Below are positions 35,274-47,902 of a stretch of 64,000 nucleotides of DNA, piece by piece. The notes beneath the pieces are model-generated. The model was given only the letters and a program-made list of their open reading frames with translations. It was not told the DNA's origin and did no database searches. Position numbers and translations under genes: made by a program. Numbering within the stretch: position 1 is the first letter of the stretch; the number at the start of each line of letters is the position of its first letter. The DNA comes from Peromyscus leucopus (lineage: Eukaryota > Chordata > Mammalia > Rodentia > Cricetidae), in NCBI RefSeq assembly GCF_004664715.2, contig NC_051063.1, positions 147,275,165 to 147,339,164 on the forward strand, read 5' to 3'.

Positions 35274-35410
35274 CTTGTTTCTCTGGGTTGCGGACCTGGG
35301 ACGGTATATCCTGAATTTCCAAAGTCCACTCCCCTTCAGCTTTTTCTCCCCAGCAGTGGACGGTCATGAATTCCCAGTTGGTGAAGCCCTCATTGGAAAA
35401 ATCCAGCAAT
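35274..35410 (-). CDS. Pcsk6: Pcsk6 exon: C-terminal P domain
   Basis: This 137-bp exon has a polypyrimidine-preceded CTACTGCAG acceptor and a GTCAGT donor. It encodes [20 protein letters not shown] and then [25 protein letters not shown], ending one base into a Gly codon. The [12 protein letters not shown] block is diagnostic of the proprotein convertase P domain, and the exact residues fit PACE4. It is the last Pcsk6 exon I can find. The next expected exon (the GKLKEWSLILYG segment in PACE4) is not visible in the remaining 35 kb on this strand. Confidence 0.95.
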
Positions 35411-35509
35411 CTGCAGTAGGAAATGCCACGTTAGAAAGTGGAGACGGTGTCTGGGGAGCCAGGCAGAGGGGACCAGCTCAGGGAGGACTCTGACCCCACC
35501 CACCTGGGG

Positions 35510-35612
35510 GCAGGGGTAGGTTCTCTCCTTCTACCACGTAGGTTTTAGGGAATCAAGTTCAGGTGGGTTGTAGGCAAGGGCCCTTAGCCACTGGCCCATC
35601 TGGCTGGCTCTG
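35510..35612 (-). mobile_element. tRNA-derived SINE fragment
   Basis: TTCTCTCCTTCTACCACGTA to CACTGGCCCATCTGGC resembles the fragment at 19740. It lies about 100 bp upstream (in transcript sense) of the 35274-35410 exon. Confidence 0.5.
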
Positions 35613-35949
35613 TTTTCCAAGTCTTACAGCTAAGGCCCACCTCAATCATCTCACAGGACCTCCCTAACATTTGGTGAAGCAGGACCATCTCCAGTGCCCA
35701 ACAACACACAGGGACTGGTCCGTGTGTCCCCCTCGGAGAGGCCTGGGGGGGAGCAAGAGGAGGCTTCCTGCATACACTCAGGTGGAGTTGCCCCCACTCT
35801 CTGGAGATTTGATGAGCCTCCCATTTCCTTCCAGACTAGAAGGTCTTCCCTCAGCCGTCTCCACTAGCCCCTGGACCTTCAGCCTCCATTTTTCATACTT
35901 AGTTCAAACAGAAACAGAAGAAAATGTTAACACTAATTTCCTCTCCTTG

Positions 35950-36025
35950 CAATGTTATGGGCTTGAACCAAGACCCTAGGCATGCTAGGCAAGCAGTCTA
36001 CCACTGAGCCACATGCCCAGCCCTC
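35950..36025 (-). mobile_element. ID SINE
   Basis: TTGAACCAAGACCCTAGGCA, then CTACCACTGAGCCACATGC, is a reverse ID. Confidence 0.75.
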
Positions 36026-36689
36026 TTAAATTAGGCATTTCTATTTGGGGGTAAGAATTTGCATGCACAACTGGACTCTTCTACTGTTCATCAGAAGCTA
36101 AAATATGGACATTCTGGCTTGGCGGGGGGCGCTCCTTGAACACTGGAAACAACTTGATGCTGTTCAAGGGACCATTCTTTGCAGGGAGAACAGTGCTAAG
36201 AGACCGCCAAGGTCAAGGTTGACTTTCATACAAAGCCTCGTGGAACCTGACACCCTGGGGCTAAGACAAGGACAAACTGTCTTGTTGGCGCTGAGGCCCT
36301 TAGGAATGCCAACTCCCAATGTAAAAAACCGGCAGGCTGAAACGGCTGCCGAGTCCGGTAAGATGTGAAGTAAGGCAGAGGGTAACGGATCCCCAAACCA
36401 CAACCTTGATAGCAGGCACAGGCTCCTGGCAAAGCACCAAATTCCCAAGACTGCCAGGTGGCCTCGGGGTGGTGCTTTCAAGCTTGCAGGCGCTCCTAGC
36501 AACTGGGGAGTTCCAAACAAACCCACAGGACCTGCTCTGGGCTGCTGGGAGCTCAGACACCTGGACTGATACACGAAGATGAGTGACAGGTCGGAGGGGA
36601 AGGAAAACACAGCTGGCAGTGGGCCTGCTGGGTGCTGGAAGGTTCTTACAGGTCAGAGGGCCGGACTGATTTCAGCAGGACATGAACAG

Positions 36690-36905
36690 CAGCCAAGCAT
36701 TTTTATCCCTGTTATCATATTTGATTCTTGTAACATTCCTAATGTTTATGGGTGAGTGGAATGGCATAGCCAGGTAAGGAATAAAGAGAGGTCAAGCACC
36801 TTGGCTCCCAGAAGGAGCCCGAGTGGGCTGTGCAGAGGCTGGGGCATAAGTTTACCTCTCCAGGCTCCAAAGCACAAGCCCCATATCCATTGTATCTCCC
36901 CTGTC
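36690..36905 (-). mobile_element. MIR SINE
   Basis: Contains TTCTTGTAACATTCCTAATG and ATAAAGAGAGGTCAAGCACC in the order of the MIR central and 3' region. Orientation is tentative. Confidence 0.45.
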
Positions 36906-37994
36906 CCAGCCCTAGCCACTAGGCCTCCCTGTGGCCTTGAATCTCTCAGGCAAGGTTTGCCTTGTGGAAGTCACAAACTCTGATGCTTCCAGATGTAAAC
37001 ACAGCTGGGAGTAGATAGAAGCCAGGCTTCTAGCACAGAGCAGACAGCATGGGGTACCCTGAGCCAGGCTGTGCTAGAAGAGTGGGTTCAGAGAGGGCGA
37101 GCTTCCAAGTTTTCAGCAAGTGCTAGAAATATAGATCTTTAGGCAAAAATTTTAAAATTGGACGCAAAATGCCTTCAAGCTTCAGCTTGCTGGCGGGCAC
37201 CTTCAAACTATGTGTGCCCCTGACGGTCTCCCCCATGCAGAGGTTGAGCAAGGCTGAGTGTGGCTGAGCATGGCTGAGGTGGCCTTCAGGAGAGGAGACG
37301 CCTCCACTTCTACTAGGAAAGTGGGAGCTGGTAGGGACTCCCGGAACCCACCCACCTCAGTTGCTCTAGGGTTGACTCGAATGCACCAAGGACAGAGATG
37401 ATACCAGGCCCATGGGCTGCCGCTTGCTGCCATCTGTGGGCTGCTGATACTGGAAGCCATGTAGAGGGGTACAGGAAGCTGAGGAAGCCCCAGCAACCCC
37501 AAATCTGAGCTCAAGCCTTTTGCTGGGGGGGGGGTGGAGTTGGGGGAGGTAGGGGTCGGGGCAGCTGTGGAGAAGAGCCTGGGAACCTTCCCTGCACCTC
37601 ACCAGCCACTCCTAGCCCTCAGGAGCAGCAGCCCAGAACTGGGCGAGGATGCTCCCAGAGAAAAAACAAACCTTGGGGTACCTCAGCTTAAGCGCCACCT
37701 GAACAGGATAGTCATGACATTTAATGCCCTTCCAGGAGCCATGGGGACATAACATGAATTTTACCTCACTCACCCCACCCCCAGCTCCCACCCCTAGGCA
37801 ACAACTACCACTTCTTCTTGAAGATTACGGTTTCACAGGTCTGTTTCCAAGGCCCTGGCCTGCTCTTCAGGGTTGTGGGTCCTGCCTGTGTAGACCCAGG
37901 GAGAACCCCCACTTCCCCGTGCAGGGTATCTTGCTGGGATCCAGAGGAATCCAGGCCCTTCATGAGGAGCAAATCCTACAGAGAATGGCTTTAC

Positions 37995-38183
37995 CTCTTC
38001 GCCAAAAGTTGAGACTTGGTTCCAGAGGGGGAAATCAGGTGGATCTGGAGGTCCCCCCGGCGTGGGTGGGAGATGGAGATGCGAACTACGACATGCTCAA
38101 GGTAGACCACTCGCTGGTCTGAGTGGTCCGCGCAGGCGTTGGTCAGGGCTGTGGTCCGCAGCACCTGCACTATGGGGATGCTC
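37995..38183 (-). CDS. Pcsk6: Pcsk6 exon: P domain with RGD motif
   Basis: This 189-bp exon lies between a CTCCCCAG acceptor at 38184 and a GTAAAG donor at 37994. It encodes SIPIVQVLRTTALTNACADH, SDQRVVYLEHVVVRISISHP and RRGDLQIHLISPSGTKSQLL, then AKR. The HPRRGDL tripeptide and SPSGT turn are conserved P-domain features of convertases. Compared with human PCSK6 as remembered, residues near the motif differ conservatively (RISISH for RTSISH, IHLISPS for IYLVSPS). The exon is intact and joins in frame on both sides. Confidence 0.96.
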
Positions 38184-40250
38184 CTGGGGAGGAAAAACAT
38201 CACAGTGCTGGGTACCCAAGTCTTCGTTTCACACCGGGGGGGGGGGGGGTCATGGACTCCAGCGTCCCAGTCTGTTCCTCCCTGGCTGTGGCCTCTGGGT
38301 TCTGGGAGTCCCCAATGGGTCACAGAGGTCTCACTCTGGGTACTCCATTTTGACCACTGCTCAGAAAGCTTTACGGTTCTAGAATTTGTTTATGGGTCTT
38401 CATGCACACTTGGGGCCCGCGTATCTGGAGACCTCTGGTCCCCAGGAGATACCCCTCTTTAAATAGCATGAGGCCAACTCACTTTCTCAAGACCTCGAAG
38501 ACTACATGGCTTTATCCTTGGAGACAGCATTATGAATGTTGACCAGTTGGCACAAGGCATTGGTCAGAAAGCTCACAAGGATGAAACCATCCATTCAGGC
38601 AGAAGTAAGGACGGCACTCAAGGTCACACAGCTACCGAGGCCGAGCTTCAGTCTCTACGGAATGTCTCCTTGGGTGGACCCACATTCAAGAGACCGGATT
38701 TGCCGCAGCTGGTGTGTTCCCAGCCATCCTGCTGGAAGACTGCCAACCCATTGCCCCATGAAGGAAATGAATGATGGCATTTTCACAACCCAAATGGCCC
38801 TTCTGTCGCGGGGGATGGAAGATGAGGGCAAGCACATCTCCCGTCACTCAAAAATCATCCCCACTGGTGTTTGGACGTGCCAAACTGCCTGCCAAACACA
38901 AACCCTGTGCCTACAGGCTGCTTTGAGGGCTCATGTCTCTAAAAGCCTGCCCCCCCTCACCCTACCTACCAATTTGTAAACCAACTAAACATTCTTCACA
39001 GAAACCTGATTACCACCCAACAGCACATCAGTAATTCCCTGCTACATGGCCTGAGCTGGGTTTATTATGGGAAGGCTTTTCCCTCTGCGCAGGGCTTCAC
39101 TCTAGAGAGGCCTGGGACAAATGTGTGCTTGGAGTCTCTTAGGAATGGTATCTCTGGGCTCTACTAGGCCTGAGTCATAGGAAAACATTCAAAACAGCTA
39201 GAAAGGGTGACGTAATGCCCCCGAGACTCCGTAAACATCTGAAAAACACACTTTGCATGTACCAGGAATTGACTTAGAGGCTGGCTTCTTTCATCGCTTT
39301 CTTCAAGTTTTACCGTCTGGGTTTGCTGGTCAGGGGCCCCACCACTGTGGCAGATCCAGAACAAGACAGAAAGTTCCAGAGAGGCCCAGGCCTCGCAGGG
39401 CTCACATAGTGGACCCACACATCCTACCAGGTACCTACAGTACCCAGCCTGTGCACTCAAAATGCAAACTGAACGTGTTGGTGACAAGGGGCTCCTTGGC
39501 GAAGGTGGACAAACAGGGTCAGCGGTGCCCCTCCAGGGCTCTGAAATGTGATGCCACAAGACCCAGGAGTGACCGGTGACACTCTTCACCTTCTAACACT
39601 TTCCTGAGTAGAATAGCAACATCACAGCAAACAGAGTTCTGACCAGTAACAAAGCACTGATCCCTCCCTCAGCCTGTCGCTAACGGTTGGAGACAGCAAT
39701 CACCGCACTCTGGAAATAGACTTGGAACCCTATGGAGGAAGCCTGGATCCCAAGGATAAGGGCACAGGATTTTAAGTGAACAGGAGTATGGTGAAGAAAA
39801 CCTAGCTAAACACTGGTCACCTGGCCATGCCTCACAGCTGCAGCGTGGGGCTCAATGCACCCAAATCTAGAGGAAACATTCATTTCACTCAGCTTCACTT
39901 GTCTTAGTGTGACCGCCAAGGAAGAGGCATCTGGGCTGGTCTCCCCCACAGGGAGCCATTCTGCTACTGTGCCAGGATGGTGGGCCAGTGGGCAGGCAGT
40001 TCAGCCCCTGCAGAAATTAATGGCGTCTCCTGTCTCGGTTTTCATAGCCAAGATATTAAGCTCCTCTGGGGTTGGGGTCCAGCCTGCCTGGGGCACAAAG
40101 CTAACTGTAACAATTAGTTTTTATGTGAAATCTCTTAACTGTGAAATCACCCAGCCACCAGGACTCCTCATTCCTGCAAGTTCTAGGGGAGGGCGGTAGC
40201 TGGGATGCTCCTCACTGCAAGGGCAAGATGTTGTCTGCCTTCCTGTGCTT

Positions 40251-40275
40251 TGCTGCTGCTGCTGCTGCTGCTGCG
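40251..40275. repeat. (CTG)n, about 8 repeats
   Basis: A short perfect GCT/CTG triplet run lies in the intron. Confidence 0.95.
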
Positions 40276-40901
40276 CAAATAATCTAACACTCCAAATAAG
40301 GGGCTTTTACAGTTCTTAATGAAAAGCAAAAAGAAGGAGTCTTTGAAATGATCAAAAGATCCAAGTTGCAATTGTCCTGGCTTTCGATAGAAACTCCAAG
40401 TCATGAAGCCAAGTGCCCAAAGTCATTACTTGTAAGATTCACTTAACTCCAAGACAGAAACTCAAAGAGCTCATGAAAAGGAAAGAGCTTTAAAAACATG
40501 GGGATTATTTTCTGTTCTGCAATCACTGCAAAGACAATACAGAAAATGTAAGTTAACTGTAAATTTAACTGTTTACCTTGGTTTAAAAATTCACAGGGTC
40601 TATATTTGTCACATGCATACTGTTCTTTAATCATGAAAGTTGATTTAGAAAGATCTTAAAGTTCCTGACTGCAAAGGCTTTTTCTGCAATTAAATTCTGA
40701 AGTTGCAGTCTTGTGTGGGAGTCATCTCCCAAGAATCCTAGAGGAACCCAGTGAACTACAGGACCAGCCTCTACTTGATTGAGGGACACTGGGGACTTGG
40801 ATGAGATCCCTCATGACACAGAAATGCCACACTTTAGGACTGACTGCTCATCTCCAGGTGTTCTCCTTGCACCCTGAAGTCTCTGGGCCTACTCCATTCC
40901 A

Positions 40902-41048
40902 GGGAGGCAGAGGGCTACCAGATGACAGCCATCCTAACAAGCCACTACCAGGGAGGCAGAGGGCTACCAGATGACAGCCATCCTAACAAGCCACTACCAG
41001 GGAGGCAGAGGGCTACCAGATGACAGCCATCCTAACAAGCCACTACCT
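40902..41048. repeat. Perfect 49-bp triplication
   Basis: Units 40902-40950, 40951-40999 and 41000-41048 are essentially identical, each starting GGGAGGCAGAGGGCTACC and ending AAGCCACTACC. The near absence of differences implies recent duplication. Confidence 0.96.
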
Positions 41049-41320
41049 CCACCCACACCACTAATATGGTGGCTTCCTAGTTTTCCCCAATACATAAAGA
41101 TGTAGGAAACTCTTAATTTTCTGACACTTGTGATAAAGTAATATTCAAGGACAAAGATAAATATCCCCAAGTAACTGAGTAGAAGAAACATTCAGAGGAA
41201 GGCAGACCCCTGTCAGGCTCCCCTTACAGCCTTCAGACTCTCCACTTATCTTTCTGTTCTAACCAAGAAGCTACTACAAGCCGTGATTTTTAGTTTCACC
41301 CTGAAGACTTTACTCCAGCT

Positions 41321-42178
41321 CCTGCACCCTTGCATTGAACAGACAGTCCTCACTGCAGCTCCTGCACCCTTGCATTGGACAGACAGTCCTCACTCCAGCT
41401 CCTGCACCCTTGCATTGGACAGACAGTCCTCACTCCAGCTCCTGCACCCTTGCATTGGACAGACAGTCCTCACTCCAGCTCCTGCACCCTTGCATTGAAC
41501 AGACAGTCCTCACTCCAGCTCCTGCACCCTTGCATTGGACAGACAGTCCTCACTCCAGCTCCTGCACCCTTGCATTGGACAGACAGTCCTCACTCCAGCT
41601 CCTGCACCCTTGCACTGGACAGACAGTCCTCACTCCAGCTCCTGCACCCTTGCATTGGACAGACAGTCCTCACTCCAGCTCCTGCACCCTTGCACTGGAC
41701 AGACAGTCCTCACTGTAGCTCCTGCACCCTTGCACTGGACAGACAGTCCTCACTCCAGCTCCTGCACCCTTGCATTGGACAGACAGTCCTCACTCCAGCT
41801 CCTGCACCCTTGCACTGGACAGACAGTCCTCACTGTAGCTCCTGCACCCTTACATTGGACAGACAGTCCTCACTCCAGCTCCTGCACCCTTGCATTGGAC
41901 AGACAGTCCTCACTCCAGCTCCTGCACCCTTGCATTGGACAGACAGTCCTCACTCCAGCTCCTGCACCCTTGCATTGGACAGACAGTCCTCACTCCAGCT
42001 CCTGCACCCTTGCATTGGACAGACAGTTCTCACTCCAGCTCCTGCACCCTTGCACTGGACAGACAGTCCTCACTCCAGCTCCTGTACCCTTGCATTGGAC
42101 AGACAGTCCTCACTGCAGCTCCTGCACCCTTGCATTGGACAGACAGTCCTCACTGCAGCTCCTGCACCCTTGCATTCC
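41321..42178. repeat. 40-bp minisatellite, about 22 units
   Basis: The unit begins CCTGCACCCTTGCATTGGAC and ends TCCTCACTCCAGCT. Units recur exactly every 40 bp from 41321 to the truncated last unit at 42161. Variants include GCACTGG and ACATTGG, CACTGTAGCT at two sites 120 bp apart, and one TTCTCACT. Since 40 is not divisible by 3, all frames stay open and give spurious long frames such as 41375-42397. Confidence 0.97.
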
Positions 42179-42589
42179 CAGGCCAGTGATGCCTTTCCAC
42201 TTGGCAGAGCTGGGGGCAAGAACTGGCTAGCTCCTGTTTCTCATCAGCCAATTCTGAAATCACGTTTGGATACCCATGGGAATCAAGAGATAACAGAGTC
42301 CTTCCCTCTGGTATATTTGGCATCTGGATGGGGAAAAGGGGGAGCTCACCCACGGGGTTCCATAGAGAAGAAGCTGGTCCAGGAATGTTTTCAATGACCT
42401 TCTAAAGAGTAGTGAGTGGGTATGTGGGAACATTCACTGGAGTCCACATACTAAATCCAAATATGGGAAAACAACTCAGTGAGTCACCTCCTAGATCTGT
42501 GTTCTAGAATTAATGCTGCCACAGAATTATCTCAAGTAAAGATCATTTTGCTAATGACATATGATATACTGCATGAGTGTATTTTGGGC

Positions 42590-42718
42590 TGGGGAAAGGT
42601 TGGGACAGGGTCATATGTAATTGAGGCTGGCCTTGAACCAACTAGGTACAGGATGATAACCTTGAACTCCTGATTTTCCTGCCTCCACATACTGAATGCT
42701 GGGATTATATACCCAGCT
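42590..42718 (-). mobile_element. B1-like SINE, old
   Basis: GGGACAGGGTCATATGTAAT then GGCTGGCCTTGAACCAACTA and GAATGCTGGGATTATA are reverse B1 landmarks. Confidence 0.65.
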
Positions 42719-45700
42719 AGATGAAATTACTTTTGATTACTAAACCATAGTATGATGTTTAGGCTAGAAATAAAATACAGCAACAAAAATGAACCTAATC
42801 TACACTAATTTAGACTAATGTATCCATAGTTAATTGTTCTATAAAGTACACAATGCATAGTTGTAGCACACCTTTTTCTCCTATGTCCTGTGCTAACAAC
42901 AGTCTGGGAGTCACACTGATAGGAAGTTAAAACAGACATTAAAATCCACAGTCAGTTCTTACTATTCAGATTATGAGTTTGCCTTTTTGCCCGCTCACCA
43001 GAAGTTATTTGTATACTCAAGTTCAGGACTCATGGCACCTCTGTGGTCATTTGTGGACATGCACAGAACAGTGAAGTCTGAGTCATGCAATGCACACCCC
43101 AGCTGAGGTCAGGCAAGGTCATGTGGCTCCTTGTTTCAGCTTTCACACTATAAGCGGGCTCCCATTTCACATTTCCTGTAGTGGTGTGCTTTCCATTTTT
43201 GAGCTTTTTGTTGGTGTTTTGCTACTTTCAAGCTCCAACCCCAAGCACCTCAAGTTCAGGCTGGGTTGCTATTTTATGCTCTTGGGCCCTCAAAAGGCTA
43301 CAATGTGTCTTATCGGAAAATAGATATACCACATTCAATTCAGGCCCAAGTGAGGGTGCCAGAGGCTCTGAGTTCAATGTCAATCAATCAGTCAGTAAAA
43401 AAGGTATCTTTAAACAGCAACACACACACACAATGAAACTGTCATTCACAGACAGACAGAGAGCATCATAAAGCAGTGCAGCTTAATGAAATAATGAAGT
43501 ATGGAAAAGGTAGGATGCAATTAACCCAGAGCCAGTTCTAGTCAGACATCTATGAATTGATCATCTACTGTATAAATCATCCTCGATGTTCATAGGAGGA
43601 GGAATGGAGGGGGAAGGAGGGTGGAGAGAGAGAAGAAGCTGGGAATAAAAGACAGGTCAATGTGAGCAAAATTCTGAATGGGAATCTTCAAAATCTCATG
43701 CTCTTTGCTGGCTTAGCTGCCTCTCGCTGCCTCTCCACCATCAGGCTGGGAGCCGTGGATGTCGCAGACTGCGCCACAGAAGTCTGGATTTTTTAAAATG
43801 CAGGGAAGTAGCGGCCAGAAAAACCCAGTGGGTCAACTGTGATTTTAATAATTCAAAGGAATCATACTAAGCTTGGTTTTTTTCTCTTGAATAGAAGCTA
43901 TGAAAGGATTCATTTGACTCGCCTCTCCGCAGAGATTCAAAAGCCATTCTGCACAGGCAGAAGTCACTGCTTATGATCCTATTTACCACCCCTTCATGGA
44001 AGAAAGGCTCCAAACACACTAAAATTACATGTGCCCCAAAGCAGGGAAGGATGCCTTTAACCCATGGTGTGCTTGGATATCTGCGGGAGCAGCGGCCCAG
44101 GCCGCGCTTAGGTCTCCATCCAGTCATACCCACGGGACTCTCAAGCAGTCTCTACTTGTCCTTAGGTTCACGTGGTCATCCCTTGTTCTTGCATTTAGAG
44201 TTAGCATTTGCAGAATACTCTCTGTGACAACCTCACACTGTGGCCCCTGCAGAGGAAGCCTTGGTTCTAGTCCTGTCTATTGTGGGTTCTTGGGGGGACA
44301 ATGGGCTGTAGCGCCTACTCAGCAAGGTCCAGGCAGAGCAGAGGTCCTGCTCCTTTGGTTGTCACCTAAGACGCTCTTCCTGCCGTTCTCTTTCCTGATG
44401 GGTTCCCTGGCCTTAACCCGAGGAACTTCTACATAAAGCCAAGTGTCCCTAAACATTCGGTGTCCAGATTAAAATGCCCCGGGCCCCTTTGTCCAGCCCT
44501 TTTCCATACCCGGGAGGTCTTCTCTCCAGATTACAGAGAACCCAGGATAGCTTTCTCCTGGAGAGGGAGGTGAGGTCCTGCATCTGTTGTGACGGTCTTC
44601 ATAGGTGAAGCCACATGCTCCAGCCCTTCCCACTCCCGGCTGTCAGCCCCTTTCAGCCTGGACTAACCATTCAGGGGCTGTGGCACACCAGCTGGGCAGC
44701 ACAGGAGAAAGCCACTAAAGAGAGGGATGCCGGGGCTACTGAGTGCCAGTGCCATGTGGTCATCTGGGGGCACAGTGACATGATGCCAGTTTCTAGGCAA
44801 GGTAGGAAGGCTCTGTAGCAAGGGGAGGGAGGCCTTGCCAGTCACTGTCCTTATCAGTGAGGCTCTGTCTCCCTGAGTCACAGGACCTGCCCTGTTCAGG
44901 AGAGGGATGTATCGCACTCAGGGCTGGGACATGGGTTGCTGTCCTACATAACAGAGGAATGGATGCCCGATATCACCCTAGTCACTCTAACCCAGGCCCC
45001 CCATACAACATCACCCTAGACATAGCAGGTGTAGCCACAATGCCTTCCAGACCCTGGACTTAAAGTCTGATAAATATAGTGCTTTGACCTTTGGTCAGAG
45101 CAGGGTAGCATTTCCTTTCATCAAGAGGAAAAGCAGGTAAACATGTCCCACACAATATACACAGTTACACACAGAGATATTCTCATTCCCCGCCCCGCTT
45201 CCTCTCACCCTCTCCGGCTCTCCCCCCTCACCTTGCTCCCTTGCCCTCATTCTTTGTCTAGCCATGGGAAGCAGCTGAGGCCAGAGTTAAGACATAAAGA
45301 CCTAGGGTTCCGCCAACAGAGGAACTCAGAAGGAGGCAGAGAGCGGGCAACGGGTCTGAGTGGCCGGAAGAAGGAAAAGCAGACATATGGGAAACTTCCT
45401 GTCCATTTAAAGCCAGGTGACCTCAGCGGGGCAAAGCCGGGCATGGGAAGCATGCCGTCGAGAGATGGGGGTGAGCAGCCCAGGGGCAGATGCCCGAACC
45501 CCGCTTCTGTAGCCTGAGCTGTAGGTGGGACACACTGGTAGAGAGGGGATATCTGTCCCTGCCCCAGGTGACACTGCTCCCCCTGAAGGCCCTTAGGTCC
45601 CTAGGAATAATCAAGTGGTGGAGCGGGGCAGGCGGTCTGAGGCAGGGGGTTAGCTGGAAATTCCAGACAGAGTCAGAAACAGCGAAGGGGGAAGAGGATT

Positions 45701-46496
45701 TTCCTTTAGAAACAGAAGTCTGATTCTTGCCCCCTTTGGGAGTTTGTAGGGTCCTTACTTTCCTCAAAGGACAGGAACAATGCCACACTGTATGTTAGCA
45801 CGGGTCCCCTCGACCTATGCTGTCTAGACTCTGTGTGCTTTCACTCAAAAAAACAAAATAAAATAAAAATAAAAACAACCACTCGCCACCTAGGCACCAC
45901 CGATCATCTTAAACAGATTTCTGGCAGGAAAAGAATGCTTCATTCAGGAGTCGCCCTGGCTGGGAAGCTGGGCCGGAGGGAAGTGGGCAACAGCACAGGT
46001 CAGGGACCACAGCAAGGGACAGGCTCGCCTAGCCTGTGCTGCAGGCAGCTCCCACCCGACAGCGTCAGCGCAGGCAAAGCCCCCTTTATCCCACAGCCGC
46101 TCCCTCCTTCTGAGTTTAGCACAAAAGCTTTCTAGAGGAAACGAGGCCTTAGGAAGCCAACAGTGAAACATGGTTTCTGGCTGGTAGACCTGTCTGGACG
46201 TAGAGTGATGGCCCCAGTAGTCAGGGGGTACAATTAGCCACAGGGTGGAAATATGTTTTGAAAGTTCCTTCAATGGCCATTCATCCCGAAAATACTCCCT
46301 GAACTCCCACAGTTTTCAAGGCATGCTCAAGAAACACAGCTCTCAGCATTCTGTGGCCAAGAGCTTAATATAAGAAGTGTGCGTGTTTATGGATGAGGTA
46401 CGCTCAGAGAAGTGGTCTTCATTTGTAGATAAAACAATGTATCCTGCTCTGTATCCCCTCCGTGTGTATGTGTGCACACGCGGGTGCGAGCGCCCA

Positions 46497-46528
46497 CACA
46501 CATGCACACATACACACACACATACACA

Positions 46529-46577
<49 letters not shown>
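46497..46577. repeat. (CA)n microsatellite with TACA interruptions
   Basis: An uninterrupted CA run of about 45 bp follows a mixed CACATACA stretch. Confidence 0.96.
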
Positions 46578-46584
<7 letters not shown>

Positions 46585-46619
46585 AGAGGTTGACTTAGAT
46601 GTCTTCCACTATTACTCTC

Positions 46620-46822
46620 CACTTCATCTTTGAGACAGGGTCTCACTGATTGCCTAGCCTAGCTGGCCGGCCATTTCCGGGGATCCTTTTATCTCTGCCT
46701 CCTATGGCTAAGGCTATAGATGTGTACTGCCATGACCAGACCATGTGGCTCTGGTTATCCAAACTCAGGTCCTCACGTGTGTGTATCAGGCACTTTACTG
46801 ACTGAGCCATCCCTGGCCCCTG
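46620..46822 (-). mobile_element. B4/RSINE1-type SINE
   Basis: TTTGAGACAGGGTCTCACTG to TTACTGACTGAGCCATCCC is a reverse B4 adjoining the CA repeat, as B4 tails often do. Confidence 0.75.
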
Positions 46823-46847
46823 GTCTTTGGTTTTTCGTTTTTTTTAC

Positions 46848-46915
46848 TGCTGGGAATGGAACCGAGGGCTTTCCACGGTAGGCAGGTGTTCGACTCGAGC
46901 CTTATCCCCAGCCCT
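46848..46915 (-). mobile_element. ID SINE
   Basis: Starts near TGGGAATGGAACCGAGGGC and ends TTATCCCCAGCCC on the plus strand, which is a reverse ID. Confidence 0.7.
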
Positions 46916-47784
46916 GCTAATTACACCATCAAGCCTCATTCAAGCACATATTTCCCGAAGGTAACAAAACACCGTGTTCACATTCTTAGAAAGCACAGCT
47001 GCAAAGACACAATTCACGATAATCTGATTTTTGAATGGAGTAGGCTTCTTCCCACCTGATTTATGTTACAGTCCATTTTTGTTATTTTGTAAAAAACAAA
47101 AACAAAACAAAAAAAAAAACAAAAAAAAAAAACCTCAACCAACACAACTAGTTTTTAAAAACTTCCTCCAAAAGAGAACACAGGAAAAGAGATGAAGCCA
47201 GGTTCCTACATTCCAGTGTTTAAGCCTTAAGAAGGTTGACGGGGCCGGATAAAAGCAATGCAGAGATGCTGTGTGGTCCAGCAGCCCCCACACCCCAGCC
47301 TGGGACAGGGAAGGGGCAGACCCTGCTGCTCGTGTTCACATACAAGCTCTAGGGCAGCTGGGCTATGGCTATGGCGCCACCCTCTAGCAGGCGGAACAGA
47401 AAGGACCCTGTGGCTGCTACGCTTGTATTCCCATGGGCAAAGCAGATCCCTGGTCTGGTTGGCTATGCTAAGCTCATGGATGAGACTTTCCTGCACCAGG
47501 CCAAGAAATGCAGGCTGAGAAACAACCCCGCCCCCATCCCACACTGGCATCATCTGCTACCAAAGGACATGAGGCCTCTAAACAGTAGTCCATGTAGAAG
47601 GGCATCTTCTGCTAGCTGCACAGTCCAGAAGAGAAAACTCGGACATATGTAGATGGGCACCCCCATGTCATCCTTCCTGTCTGTGTGCACGGAGATGTAG
47701 GGCTACACACCTTCTCTCCTACACTTGCTGCACAGCCAGGCCTCGGGGACTTCCGAAGTCACGGGTGTCAGAGCAGAGCCTTAC

Positions 47785-47902
47785 CTGGGCCTCTTGTCTG
47801 CCGTGGCCACGCATACGTGCTGGGATGGCACTGCTGTCCACTTCCTGGCCTCCAGGACGAGAGCTTCGGCATCCACCAAGCCAAATCCATAGAGATGGCT
47901 AA
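47785..47902 (-). CDS. Pcsk6: Pcsk6 exon: catalytic to P-domain junction
   Basis: This 118-bp exon has a TTTTTTCAG acceptor and a GTAAGG donor. It encodes VSHLYGFGLVDAEALVLEAR and then KWTAVPSQHVCVATADKRPR, with both end codons split. SHLYGFGLVDAEA closes the subtilisin-like fold in convertases. The KWTAVPSQHVC segment begins the P (Homo B) domain, the beta-barrel that stabilises the catalytic domain and tunes its calcium and pH dependence. The downstream intron to the next exon is about 9.6 kb and contains the 40-bp minisatellite. Confidence 0.95.

Larger units (their letters stand above)
35411..37994 (-). other. Pcsk6: Pcsk6 intron, 2.58 kb
   Basis: The intron includes a SINE fragment at about 35510, an ID SINE near 35950 and a MIR near 36700. 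The rest, including 36030-36690 and 36905-37994, is unremarkable apart from a G run at about 37527. Confidence 0.8.
38184..47784 (-). other. Pcsk6: Pcsk6 intron, 9.6 kb
   Basis: This is the largest complete intron in the window. It contains a (CTG)n tract, the 49-bp triplication, the 40-bp minisatellite, a B1-like remnant, a long CA repeat, and B4 and ID SINEs. The stretches 38184-40240, 42720-46490 and 46920-47784 show no gene or clear repeat. An A-rich run lies at 47088-47130. Confidence 0.8.

Noticed and set aside
41375..42397. 340-residue open frame on the plus strand
   Set aside because: It is the 40-bp minisatellite read through. All three frames are open because no stop occurs in the unit, and there is no start context or homology.
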